From the NCBI RefSeq assembly GCF_900258035.1, contig NZ_OGTP01000026.1, positions 1-64,000 on the forward strand: a stretch of DNA of 64,000 bases, given 5' to 3'. Under the pieces are notes generated by a model that ran no database searches, was not told where the DNA came from, and was given only the letters and a program-made list of their open reading frames with translations. This DNA is from Caballeronia novacaledonica. Lineage in GTDB: Bacteria > Pseudomonadota > Gammaproteobacteria > Burkholderiales > Burkholderiaceae. How positions within the stretch are numbered: position 1 is the first letter of the stretch; each line of letters opens with the position of its first letter. Shown here piece after piece: positions 18,129 to 26,304 of this stretch. The translations under genes were made by a program, and so were the position numbers.

Positions 18129-18158
18129 ATATACTTGGATATACATTCCCGTATATCC
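18129..18158. promoter_or_regulatory. Probable autoregulatory operator of the toxin-antitoxin pair
   Basis: A perfect 8-bp inverted repeat GGATATAC (18137-18144), 6-base spacer, GTATATCC (18151-18158) lies 13 bases before the antitoxin ATG. A third copy of the half-site, ATATAC at 18129-18134, is a direct repeat 10 bases (one helical turn) upstream of the second. AbrB-type antitoxins usually bind such sites alone or with toxin. No clear ribosome-binding site lies between the operator and the ATG. Confidence 0.7.
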
Positions 18159-18171
18159 GGTCGAGTACCGC

Positions 18172-18417
18172 ATGAACCTGCTCATCTCCAAATGGGGCAA
18201 TAGCCTCGCAGTACGCATCCCCGCCGACTATCTGCGGCACACGGGCCTTTCCGAGGGCGACCAGGTGCAGGCCAGCCTCACGGCAGACGGCGGAATCTGC
18301 CTCCGTGCCGCCAAATGGGACCGTCGAGCGTTTGCGGAAGAATTGGCCGAAACGCGCGACGCCATGCCGATGACCGATTCCGTTATCGATGAACTCCGCA
18401 GGGGCGCGCGCTACTGA
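18172..18417 (+). CDS. AbrB/MazE-family antitoxin
   Basis: 81 residues. The N-terminal swapped-hairpin AbrB domain is recognised from ISKWGNSLAVRIP (residues 5-17) and GLSEGDQVQASL. The C-terminal tail, from about residue 50, is charged (KWDRRAFAEELAETRD) and would wrap around the toxin. It should neutralise the PIN protein and repress the operon. The stop codon shares one base with the toxin ATG. A longer frame begins at 17971 inside the chelatase gene, but the AbrB domain starts at 18172. Confidence 0.88.
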   Translation: MNLLISKWGNSLAVRIPADYLRHTGLSEGDQVQASLTADGGICLRAAKWDRRAFAEELAETRDAMPMTDSVIDELRRGARY

Positions 18418-18845
18418 TGATTTACGTCGATACGAGCGTACTGGTCGCGTTGTGCGTTCGCGAACGCATGACCGCCGCCGTTTCGCTCTGGTACGCATCC
18501 GTCAAGGACGAACTAATTTCCGGAGTGTGGTGCGTCACCGAGTTTGCCAGTGCGCTCGGCATCAAGCGGCGAAGCGGACAGATGACCGAAGCGCAATCTG
18601 ATTTCGCGTGGCGCAGCTTCGAACGAATGTGCGGAAACGATCTGCAACTCGCGCCGATCGAACCGCCGGTGTTCCATCAAGCGGCCATGCTCACACTCGA
18701 CGCATCAACCGGACTGCGTGCGGGAGACGCGCTTCATCTCGCGACGGCACTGGACCGCAAGGCCAGGACGATCGCGACGCTCGATGTCGTCCTGGCGGCC
18801 AATTCAAGAAAGAGGAAGATCAGGCTCGTCGACTTTAAAGTCTGA
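18417..18845 (+). CDS. PIN-domain ribonuclease toxin (VapC-like)
   Basis: 142 residues, a single PIN domain. Metal-binding acidic residues expected for the fold are seen at D5 (YVDTSVLV), E42 (TEFASAL), D104 (RAGDALHLA) and D123 (TLDVV). VapC-type enzymes cut tRNA or rRNA when freed from antitoxin. Start overlaps the antitoxin stop by one base (TGATG). The pair sits alone between the lptG/chelatase genes and the convergent cys operon, which suggests acquisition as a unit. Confidence 0.88.
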   Translation: MIYVDTSVLVALCVRERMTAAVSLWYASVKDELISGVWCVTEFASALGIKRRSGQMTEAQSDFAWRSFERMCGNDLQLAPIEPPVFHQAAMLTLDASTGLRAGDALHLATALDRKARTIATLDVVLAANSRKRKIRLVDFKV

Positions 18846-18915
18846 GATATTTCAGCAAGCACCCACACCGCCCAAAGGCTTTGCGGAATGCAAAAAACTG
18901 AATCACCGTTGCCTT

Positions 18916-18957
18916 AAAAACGATAAAGCGCACCGTCTCCGATGCGCTCTTCGCTTT
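18916..18957 (-). terminator. Probable terminator of the cys operon (minus strand)
   Basis: Read on the minus strand: AGCGCA, loop, TGCGCT followed by TTATCGTTTTT. The T-rich tail lies on the minus strand, 19 bases after the cobA stop. The stem is short (6 bp), so the call is moderate. Confidence 0.55.
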
Positions 18958-18975
18958 TCCCCGGTCGAACCGGCG

Positions 18976-19731
18976 TCACGCCGCCGCCTGCATCCCCTTG
19001 AGATGCACCTTCGGTTTCACGGCCGCCCGTTCGCGAAACGCCTCGCCGATCATCAGCAAACTCGGCTGCGACGCGTCCAGCCATTCCTGCGCCTCGCCCA
19101 GCGCCATGCGCGCGAGCGTCAACGTCAACGTGCGCTCACGCGGCGTGCTGCACGCTTCGACGATCGCCACCGGCGTCGAGCCCGGACGGCCCGCATCGAT
19201 AAGCTGTTGCGCGATATCCGGCGCGCTGTCGCGGCCCATGTAGAACACGAGCGAATCCGCCTGTGCCTGCTCGCGGATTTCGTCGCTGTCTGCGGCGCGC
19301 GAATGAGTCGCCAGTGCAACGCTGCGCGCCACGCCGCGCAAGGTCAGCGAGCGCTTGAGCGTCGCGGCGCTCGCGAGCGCCGCCGTGATGCCCGGCACCA
19401 CTTCGAACTCGATGCCCGCCGCTTCGAGCGCGCGCATTTCCTCGTCGGCGCGGCCGAAGAGCATCGGATCGCCGCCCTTCAGACGCACGACGACGCCATG
19501 CTCCAGCGCCGCATCGACAATCTGCTTGTTGATGAAGTGCTGAGCCGTCGAACGCTGTCCGCAGCGCTTGCCGACGGCGATCTTCTTCGCGTTCGGCGCG
19601 TAGTCGAGCATCGCCGGCTCGACGAGCGCGTCGTGCAGAACGACATCCGCCTGTTCGAGCAAACGCATGCCGCGCACGGTGATGAGATCCGCCGCGCCCG
19701 GCCCCGCTCCGATCAGATAGACCTTACCCAT
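18976..19731 (-). CDS. cobA: Uroporphyrinogen-III C-methyltransferase (SUMT), CobA/CysG C-terminal type
   Basis: 251 residues. SAM-dependent enzyme that methylates uroporphyrinogen III at C2 and C7 to precorrin-2, the branch point to siroheme and cobalamin. Motifs: VYLIGAGPGAADLITVRG at the start, VRLKGGDPMLFGRADEE, and VVPGITAALA. It lacks the N-terminal precorrin-2 dehydrogenase/chelatase domain of CysG, so those steps are encoded elsewhere (one candidate is the chelatase at 17711). A longer frame exists upstream, but the ATG at 19731 gives the family N-terminus. Last gene of the sulfate-reduction operon, 17 bases after cysN, where it supplies the CysI cofactor. Confidence 0.93.
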   Translation of the reverse strand: MGKVYLIGAGPGAADLITVRGMRLLEQADVVLHDALVEPAMLDYAPNAKKIAVGKRCGQRSTAQHFINKQIVDAALEHGVVVRLKGGDPMLFGRADEEMRALEAAGIEFEVVPGITAALASAATLKRSLTLRGVARSVALATHSRAADSDEIREQAQADSLVFYMGRDSAPDIAQQLIDAGRPGSTPVAIVEACSTPRERTLTLTLARMALGEAQEWLDASQPSLLMIGEAFRERAAVKPKVHLKGMQAAA

Positions 19732-19748
19732 ACGCTTGTCCGTCGATA

Positions 19749-21062
19749 TTAGCCAGCAACCGCACGAATCATACCGGCCGCGACCGTGTGATGCGTCGCC
19801 TCGTCGATCAACACGAACGCGCCGGTGCCCTGATGCGTATCGTACTCGTCCGCGACGATCGGCTTTTGCAACGTGAGCGCCACGCGGCCGATATCGTTCA
19901 TCGCGAGCGTGGTGCGATCGACCGAATGCGACAGCGTATGCACATCCAGCACCTGCTTCACCGCGCCGATGCGCGCGAACACCGTGTTGGTCGTCTGCTT
20001 CAGCAGATACTTGCGCTGCGGCGAGAGCGGCTCTTCGTCGAACCAGCAGAGGTCCGCTTCGAGCTTCTTCGCCGGCTCGACCTTCTGGGACGCCGGCACG
20101 AAGGTATCGCCGCGCGACACGTCTACATCTTCCGTCAGGCGAATCGTCACCGTCTGGCCCGCGAACGCGCGATCCACCGGCGCCACGCCGCCCGGCACCG
20201 GCGCGATGATCTCGGCGACGGTCGCTTCGCGATGAGCCGGCAGCACGACGATCGCATCGCCGACGCGCACTTCGCCCGCCTCGACGCGGCCCATGTAGCC
20301 GCGGAAGTCGTCGGCCTGCGAACCGTCCTGACGCGCGACCCACTGCACCGGGAAGCGCAGCGCCTGATCGTTCGGCTGCGCGACCGGCAGCGATTCGAGC
20401 AGATCGAGCAGCGGCTCGCCCGCGTACCACGGCATGCGCTCGCTCGCCGTCACGATGTTGTCGCCCTTCAGCGCCGACACCGGCACGAAGCGCACGTTCG
20501 ACAGACCGAGTTGCTGCGCGAGCGTGACATACGCATCGCGGATCTCGTTGAAACGCGCTTCGCTGTAATCGACCAGATCCATCTTGTTGATCGCGACGAT
20601 CGCGTGCTGCAAACCGAGCAGCTTGACGATCGCGCTGTGGCGCTTCGTCTGCGGCAGCAGTTGCGCGACGCCGTTCTCGAAGGTGACGCGCGTCGCGTCG
20701 ACGAGAATGATCGCGGCATGCGCCGTCGATGCGCCCGTCACCATGTTGCGCGTGTACTGCTCGTGGCCCGGCGTGTCGGCGATGATGAACTTGCGCTTGG
20801 CGGTCGCGAAATAGCGATACGCGACGTCGATCGTGATGCCTTGTTCGCGCTCGGCTTCGAGGCCGTCGGTCAGCAGCGACAGATCGATTTCATCGCCGAC
20901 GGTGCGCTTGTTCTTGGCGCGCGAAATCGCGGACAACTGATCCGACAGCACCGCCTTGCTGTCGTACAGCAGACGGCCGATCAGCGTGCTCTTGCCGTCG
21001 TCGACGCTGCCCGCCGTGATGAAGCGCAACACGCCCAGGTCTTCAGCTTGATAGATGCTCAT
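19749..21062 (-). CDS. cysN: Sulfate adenylyltransferase large subunit CysN
   Basis: 437 residues. EF-Tu-like GTPase that couples GTP hydrolysis to APS formation by CysD. P-loop GSVDDGKST near residue 18, DTPGHEQYTRNM near 95 and NKMD near 150 are all present, followed by two beta-barrel domains. There is no C-terminal APS kinase domain (CysC), which fits the direct APS reductase encoded by cysH. It lies 25 bases after cysD. Confidence 0.95.
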   Translation of the reverse strand: MSIYQAEDLGVLRFITAGSVDDGKSTLIGRLLYDSKAVLSDQLSAISRAKNKRTVGDEIDLSLLTDGLEAEREQGITIDVAYRYFATAKRKFIIADTPGHEQYTRNMVTGASTAHAAIILVDATRVTFENGVAQLLPQTKRHSAIVKLLGLQHAIVAINKMDLVDYSEARFNEIRDAYVTLAQQLGLSNVRFVPVSALKGDNIVTASERMPWYAGEPLLDLLESLPVAQPNDQALRFPVQWVARQDGSQADDFRGYMGRVEAGEVRVGDAIVVLPAHREATVAEIIAPVPGGVAPVDRAFAGQTVTIRLTEDVDVSRGDTFVPASQKVEPAKKLEADLCWFDEEPLSPQRKYLLKQTTNTVFARIGAVKQVLDVHTLSHSVDRTTLAMNDIGRVALTLQKPIVADEYDTHQGTGAFVLIDEATHHTVAAGMIRAVAG

Positions 21063-21087
21063 GATTCGTGGATTCCGTAGGCGTTGC

Positions 21088-22050
21088 TTAGAAATAACCT
21101 TGCTTCTTGCGCTGTTCCATCGCGGCTTCGGATGCCTGATCGTCCATGCGCGTCGCGCCGCGTTCCGTGATTTCCGTCACGGCCGTTTCCGCGATGATCT
21201 TCTCGACGTCGTCGGCGTCGCTCGCGACCGGGCACGTGCAGCTAATGTCGCCGACCGTGCGGAAGCGCACCTGCGCGAGCTCGGCGGTCTCGCCCTCGCG
21301 CACCGGCGTCAGCGGCGTCACCGGCACGAGCAGGCCGTTGCGGCGCACGATCTCGCGCTCGTGCGCGTAGTAGATCGGCGGCAGTTCGAGCTTCTCGCGA
21401 GCGATGTATTGCCACACGTCGAGCTCGGTCCAGTTCGAGATCGGGAACACGCGCAGATGCTCGCCGTTGTGCAGACGCGCGTTGTAGATGCTCCACAGTT
21501 CCGGGCGCTGCGCCTTCGGATCCCACTGGCCGAATTCGTCGCGGAACGAGAAGATGCGCTCCTTCGCGCGCGCCTTCTCTTCGTCGCGGCGCGCACCGCC
21601 GATCATCGCCGTGTAGCCGTATTCCTCGATGGTTTCGAGCAGCGTCACCGCTTGCGCGGCGTTGCGCGAATCCGTTTCGCGGCGCAGGCGCACGGTGCCT
21701 TTTCTGATCGAATCTTCCACATGACCGACGACGAGTTCCGCGCCGATTTCCGCGGCGCGGGCGTCACGGAAGTCGATCACTTCCTGAAAGTTGTGGCCCG
21801 TGTCGATGTGAACCAGCGGAAACGGCAGCGTCGTCTTGCGATTGCCGCCGAGGCCGAACGCCTTCAACGCGAGCGCCAGCACGACGACCGAATCCTTGCC
21901 GCCCGAAAACAGCAGCGCGGGCTTGCTGCATTCCGCGACGAGTTCGCGAATGATGTGAATCGACTCGGCTTCGAGCCAGTCCAGGTGATCCATGCGGGTC
22001 GCCTTGTTGGCGATCGGTGCGGTGACGGTTGAGTCGAGCGTCGTGCTCAT
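21088..22050 (-). CDS. cysD: Sulfate adenylyltransferase small subunit CysD
   Basis: 320 residues. PP-loop ATP pyrophosphatase fold with LLFSGGKDSVV near residue 50; it makes adenylyl sulfate (APS) from ATP and sulfate together with CysN. The C-terminal part has GDISCTCPV and RGATRMDD typical of the family. The frame extends upstream to 22299, but the ATG at 22050 is preceded by AAAAGGAT and gives normal length. A 70-base spacer separates it from cysH. Confidence 0.94.
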   Translation of the reverse strand: MSTTLDSTVTAPIANKATRMDHLDWLEAESIHIIRELVAECSKPALLFSGGKDSVVVLALALKAFGLGGNRKTTLPFPLVHIDTGHNFQEVIDFRDARAAEIGAELVVGHVEDSIRKGTVRLRRETDSRNAAQAVTLLETIEEYGYTAMIGGARRDEEKARAKERIFSFRDEFGQWDPKAQRPELWSIYNARLHNGEHLRVFPISNWTELDVWQYIAREKLELPPIYYAHEREIVRRNGLLVPVTPLTPVREGETAELAQVRFRTVGDISCTCPVASDADDVEKIIAETAVTEITERGATRMDDQASEAAMEQRKKQGYF

Positions 22051-22120
22051 GTTCGTCGATCCTTTTCTTGGCGATCTTTCGTCGAAGACCGCGTTCAGTG
22101 ACTGGGTTTGCAGCGGCGTC

Positions 22121-22852
22121 TTACGCACCTTGAATCGCCGAGCTCGGAGCTTCTTCGACGATCTTGATGTTCGTGATGTGCAGGCCGCATTCCTTCGTAT
22201 CGCGCGATTCCCACCACCAGCGGCCCGCCCGGCTGTCTTCGCCGGGGCGCACGGCGCGCGTGCACGGCTCGCAGCCGATGCTCGGATAGCCGCGCGCATG
22301 CAGCGGATTCACCGGGACATCGAAGGCTTTCAGGTAATCCCACACATCGGTTTCGGTCCAGTCCGCGAGCGGATTGAACTTCGCGATGCCGCGCGGCGCG
22401 TCGTGCTCTTCCTCGTGCAGCTCGGCGCGCGTCACCGACTGCTCGCGACGCTGGCCCGTCACCCACGCGGACACGTCCGACAGCGCGCGATCGAGCGGCT
22501 CGACCTTGCGGATATGGCAGCAGCGCTTGCGCAAATCGATGCTTTCGTAGAACGCGTTCAGGCCGTGATCGCGCACGTATTCATCGACGGCGTCCTGCTG
22601 CGGATGAAACTGCTCGATGTCATAGCCGTAGCGTGCCTTCACGGTGTCGAGCATGCCGAGCGTTTCCGCGTGCAGACGGCCCGTGTTCAGCGAAAAGATG
22701 CCGATCGCAACGGCGCGCGAAAGAATCGCGTGCGTGAGCACCATGTCTTCGGCGGCGAGGCTGCTGGCTAGCTTGACGCGCGAGTGGCGCGCCGCGATCG
22801 AATCGAGCAGCGCATCCAGGCGTTCAATCTTGGCTTGCAATTCCGGGTTCAT
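22121..22852 (-). CDS. cysH: Adenylyl-sulfate (APS) reductase, CysH type
   Basis: 243 residues. PP-loop N-terminal domain and catalytic C-terminal KECGLH. The two Cys pairs KRCCHIRK and GCEPCTRA are the [4Fe-4S] ligands that mark APS reductases rather than PAPS reductases. It therefore reduces APS directly to sulfite with thioredoxin, consistent with the absence of a CysC kinase. It lies 3 bases after the DUF934 gene in the operon. Confidence 0.94.
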   Translation of the reverse strand: MNPELQAKIERLDALLDSIAARHSRVKLASSLAAEDMVLTHAILSRAVAIGIFSLNTGRLHAETLGMLDTVKARYGYDIEQFHPQQDAVDEYVRDHGLNAFYESIDLRKRCCHIRKVEPLDRALSDVSAWVTGQRREQSVTRAELHEEEHDAPRGIAKFNPLADWTETDVWDYLKAFDVPVNPLHARGYPSIGCEPCTRAVRPGEDSRAGRWWWESRDTKECGLHITNIKIVEEAPSSAIQGA

Positions 22853-22855
22853 GCC

Positions 22856-23395
22856 TCAGGCTCCGAGCGCTGCGACGAGCGCCGCGCGGCGGCGGAACAG
22901 CGGTTCGAGGTTGTCGGTCGCGCCCTGATACAGCTCGGTGAACTCGTTGAACGCGTTCAGCGCGTCGTTGATGTCCTTGTCCGCGCGCACGGCGAACGCA
23001 TCGAAGCCGCAACGCGAATGGAACAGCACCTGATCGCGCAGCACGTCGCCGATGGCGCGCAGTTCGCCCGTCCATTGATAGCGCTCGCGCAGCAGGCGGC
23101 CGATGGAGAAGCCGCGGCCATCGCGAAACACCGGGAAGTCGACCGCGATCACGCAAAGCTGGCCGAAGTCCGGCGCGAGGTCGGCGGGTTCGTCGTCCGG
23201 CGCGAGCCACACGCCGATGTCTTCCTTCGCGCGCGTGGCGACGATCGCGGACTTGTGGTCCTTCCACAACGCGAACGGCACGATGATTTTGCCGGCGGGC
23301 AACGCATCGACGGCGGGCAGCGCGCCGTCTTCGGCGGCACGCACGACGATGAAATCGTCTTCGACGACAGCGCGGTTCTTGATGATCAACGTCAT
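22856..23395 (-). CDS. DUF934 family protein, sulfite-reduction operon
   Basis: 179 residues. Matches the DUF934 family (PF06073), which is regularly found between cysI and cysH in beta- and gammaproteobacteria. Visible features are RDGRGFSIGRLLRERYQW, then GDVLRDQVLFHSRCGFDAF. No membrane segment or signal peptide; cytoplasmic. Biochemical role unknown; the context suggests electron transfer to, or assembly of, the sulfite reductase. The ATG at 23395 has AAGGA ahead of it, better than the TTG 6 bases upstream. Confidence 0.88.
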   Translation of the reverse strand: MTLIIKNRAVVEDDFIVVRAAEDGALPAVDALPAGKIIVPFALWKDHKSAIVATRAKEDIGVWLAPDDEPADLAPDFGQLCVIAVDFPVFRDGRGFSIGRLLRERYQWTGELRAIGDVLRDQVLFHSRCGFDAFAVRADKDINDALNAFNEFTELYQGATDNLEPLFRRRAALVAALGA

Positions 23396-23405
23396 GTGCA
23401 AATCC

Positions 23406-25082
23406 TTAAGCGTGAGCCTGGCGCGATGCGTACACGCGCTCCTTGAACGGCGTCATGCCGATACGGCCGAACGTGTCGATGAAGCGCTCGCCTTCGATGC
23501 GGTTGCCGACGAAGGTGTCGATCACTTGCGCGATCACGTCGGGCATCTCTTCGGCCGAGAACGACGGGCCGATCACCTTGCCGAGATGCGCGCCGGTCGC
23601 GCCCGAGCTTTGTTCGCCGCCGAGCGTCACCTGATACCACTCCGAGCCGTCCTTATCGACGCCCAGAATGCCGATGTTGCCGACGTGGTGATGACCGCAC
23701 GCGTTGATGCAGCCCGAAATGTTCAGCGACAGGTCGCCGAGATCGTGAACGTAGTCGAGATCGTTGAAACGGTCTTGAATGGCGAGCGCGATCGGGATCG
23801 ACTTCGCGTTCGCGAGCGAGCAGAAGTCGCCGCCCGGGCACGCGATGATGTCCGTCAGAAGGCCGATGTTCGCGGTCGCGAAACCGAGCGCCTTCGCGCG
23901 TTCCCACACGGTGAACAGATCGCGCTTCTTCACGTTCGCGAGAATCAGGTTCTGCTCGTGCGACACGCGGATTTCGCCGAACGAGAACGCTTCGGCGAGT
24001 GCGGCGACGTCGTCCATCTGCTTGTCGGTGGCGTCGCCCGGCGCGATATGCCGCTGCTTGAGCGACAAAGTCACCGACGCGTAGCCCGGCACCTTGTGCG
24101 GACGCACGTTACGCTCGACCCAGCGCGAGAACGGCTTGTTCTCGATCAGATGCGTTTCATACGACGCGTCCGTGTCCGCGAGCTTTTCGTAGACCGGCGG
24201 CGCGAAGAACTTCGAGACGCGATCGACTTCTTCCTGCGTGATCGTCGACGGGCCGTCCTTCAGATGCTGCCACTCTTCCTCGACCTGCTTGCTGAACTTC
24301 TCCGGCGACAGCGCCTTCACGAGAATCTTGATGCGCGCCTTGTACATGTTGTCGCGGCGGCCGTAGCGGTTGTACACGCGCAGCACGGCTTCGCAGTACG
24401 TGATCAGGTGTTGCCACGGCAGATCGCGCTTGATGATCGCGCCGACGATCGGCGTGCGGCCGAGACCGCCGCCCGCGAGGATGTCCATCACGACTTCGCC
24501 CTGCGCGTTCTTCTTCAGATACACGCCGAGATCGTGGACCTGCACGGCCGCGCGGTCTTCCGCCGAGCCGTTCACGGCGATCTTGAACTTGCGCGGCAGC
24601 CACGCGAATTCCGGATGGAACGTCGACCACTGACGCATGATCTCCGCCCACGGACGCGGATCGACCTGCTCGTCGGGCGCGACGCCCGCGAATTGATCGG
24701 CGGTGATGTTGCGGATGCAGTTCCCCGAAGTCTGGATCGCGTGCATCTGCACGGAAGCCAGCTTGCGCAGGATTTCCGGCGTCTCTTCGAGTTCGACCCA
24801 GTTGAACTGGATGTTCGTGCGCGTCGAAAAGTGCCCGTAGCCGCGGTCGTGCTCGCGCGCGATGGTGGCGAGCATGCGGAGCTGGTCGCTGCGCAGGTTG
24901 CCGTACGGAATCGCGATGCGGTGCATGTACGCGTGACGCTGCATGTACAGGCCGTTTTGCAGACGCAGCGGACGAAACTCTTCTTCGCTCAACTCGCCCG
25001 ACAGACGGCGGCGGACCTGGTCGGCGTACTGCGCGACACGTTCGTCGACGATGCGTTGGTCGATCTGATCGTATTGGTACAT
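23406..25082 (-). CDS. cysI: Sulfite/nitrite reductase hemoprotein CysI
   Basis: 558 residues. Siroheme and [4Fe-4S] enzyme that reduces sulfite to sulfide by six electrons. Two ferredoxin-like half-domains and two siroheme domains can be traced; cluster ligands are in ACPGGDFCSLANAK and ISGCINACGHHH near residues 410-460, with HFSTRTNIQFNW and TSGNCIRNI upstream. It is the first gene of the minus-strand operon and diverges from cysB. The ATG at 25082 is chosen over an upstream TTG. No flavoprotein CysJ is present, so it likely takes electrons from ferredoxin or a small partner. Confidence 0.93.
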   Translation of the reverse strand: MYQYDQIDQRIVDERVAQYADQVRRRLSGELSEEEFRPLRLQNGLYMQRHAYMHRIAIPYGNLRSDQLRMLATIAREHDRGYGHFSTRTNIQFNWVELEETPEILRKLASVQMHAIQTSGNCIRNITADQFAGVAPDEQVDPRPWAEIMRQWSTFHPEFAWLPRKFKIAVNGSAEDRAAVQVHDLGVYLKKNAQGEVVMDILAGGGLGRTPIVGAIIKRDLPWQHLITYCEAVLRVYNRYGRRDNMYKARIKILVKALSPEKFSKQVEEEWQHLKDGPSTITQEEVDRVSKFFAPPVYEKLADTDASYETHLIENKPFSRWVERNVRPHKVPGYASVTLSLKQRHIAPGDATDKQMDDVAALAEAFSFGEIRVSHEQNLILANVKKRDLFTVWERAKALGFATANIGLLTDIIACPGGDFCSLANAKSIPIALAIQDRFNDLDYVHDLGDLSLNISGCINACGHHHVGNIGILGVDKDGSEWYQVTLGGEQSSGATGAHLGKVIGPSFSAEEMPDVIAQVIDTFVGNRIEGERFIDTFGRIGMTPFKERVYASRQAHA

Positions 25083-25306
25083 TCGGGGCCCCAAGTTCTT
25101 TTAAAGGCGCGGCGTCTCAGGTTACGTCGCGCGTCTCATCCATCGAATATCCATTGAGTCCGTGTCGCGAGCGTCGTTCAGACGGAACGCTCATTTGCTT
25201 ATGACGGATAGAGATATGGATATTGGAAAAATTGGACTGATAGTAAAGAACCTGCTATATATTGCAAACGACTGAAAAATTACTTTGATATGCGGCTGGG
25301 TTATAA
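25083..25306. promoter_or_regulatory. Divergent control region of cysI and cysB
   Basis: 224 bases between the starts of cysI (minus) and cysB (plus), markedly AT-rich from about 25190 onward compared with the genome. This is where CysB would bind to activate the cys operon in response to O-acetylserine or APS. I do not see an unambiguous pair of -10 and -35 boxes, so no individual sites are called. Confidence 0.5.
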
Positions 25307-26248
25307 ATGAATCTGCATCAGTTCCGCTTCGTGCGCGAGGCCGTCCGGCAGAACTTCAACCTGACGGAAGCCGCGAAGGCGCTGTATACATCGCAGCCGG
25401 GCGTCTCGAAGGCGATCATCGAGCTGGAAGACGAACTCGGCGTCGAAATCTTCACGCGGCACGGCAAGCGCGTGAGATCGCTGACGGAGCCGGGGCGCAT
25501 CATTCTGGCGTCGGTCGAGAAAATATTGCAGGAAGTGGAAAGCCTGAAGCGCGTCGGCAAGGATTACGCGGCGCAGGATCAGGGCAATCTCGTCATCGCC
25601 GCCACGCACACGCAGGCGCGCTATTCGTTGCCGGCGGCGATCGCCGAGTTCAAGAAGCGCTTCCCGAAGGTTCACCTTTCGATTCTGCAAGGCAGCCCGA
25701 CGCAGGTTGCCGAGATGGTGATTCACGATCAGGCGGATATCGCCATCGCGACCGAAGCGATCGGCAACTATAAGGAACTGGTGTCGCTGCCCTGCTTCCA
25801 GTGGCAGCACCTCGCCGTCGTGCTGCCGGATCATCCGCTGCTCGAACGCAAGACGCTCACGCTCGACGATCTCGCGCAATATCCGATCATCACCTACGAG
25901 GCTTCGTTCGCCGGGCGCACGAAGATCAATCAGGCGTTCGCCCGGCGCAACCTGACGCCGGATGTCGTGCTCGAGGCCATCGACGCGGACGTGATCAAGA
26001 CTTACGTCGAACTGGGGCTCGGCGTCGGGATTCTCGCGGATATCGCGTTCAATCCGGAGCGCGACAAACATCTGCGCGCCATGCCGGTCGGCCATCTGTT
26101 CGGCACGAACGTCACGCGACTCGCGCTGAAACAGGGCGCGTATTTGCGCAGCTATGTGTATACGCTCGTCGAGTTGCTGTCGCCCTCGCTGAACCGCAAG
26201 CTGATCGAACAGGCGCTTTCCGGCGAACACGAGAGTTACGAGCTCTGA
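25307..26248 (+). CDS. cysB: CysB-family LysR transcriptional regulator
   Basis: 313 residues. Winged helix at the N-terminus (NFNLTEAAKALYTSQPGVSKAI reads as the helix-turn-helix) and CysB-type effector domain (THTQARYSLP, ITYEASFAGRTKINQAF). In the CysB family, Thr and Ser/Gln residues near THTQ and the TYEASF segment bind sulfate, thiosulfate or O-acetylserine. It faces the sulfate assimilation operon, so it is its probable activator. A sulfonate regulator (SsuR) is the closest alternative, but gene position favours CysB. Confidence 0.93.
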   Translation: MNLHQFRFVREAVRQNFNLTEAAKALYTSQPGVSKAIIELEDELGVEIFTRHGKRVRSLTEPGRIILASVEKILQEVESLKRVGKDYAAQDQGNLVIAATHTQARYSLPAAIAEFKKRFPKVHLSILQGSPTQVAEMVIHDQADIAIATEAIGNYKELVSLPCFQWQHLAVVLPDHPLLERKTLTLDDLAQYPIITYEASFAGRTKINQAFARRNLTPDVVLEAIDADVIKTYVELGLGVGILADIAFNPERDKHLRAMPVGHLFGTNVTRLALKQGAYLRSYVYTLVELLSPSLNRKLIEQALSGEHESYEL

Positions 26249-26304
26249 ACAAAATGGCGGCGCTCGCTGCCTGAAAAAAATTCCCTCTCTTGGAGACCTT
26301 TCCG

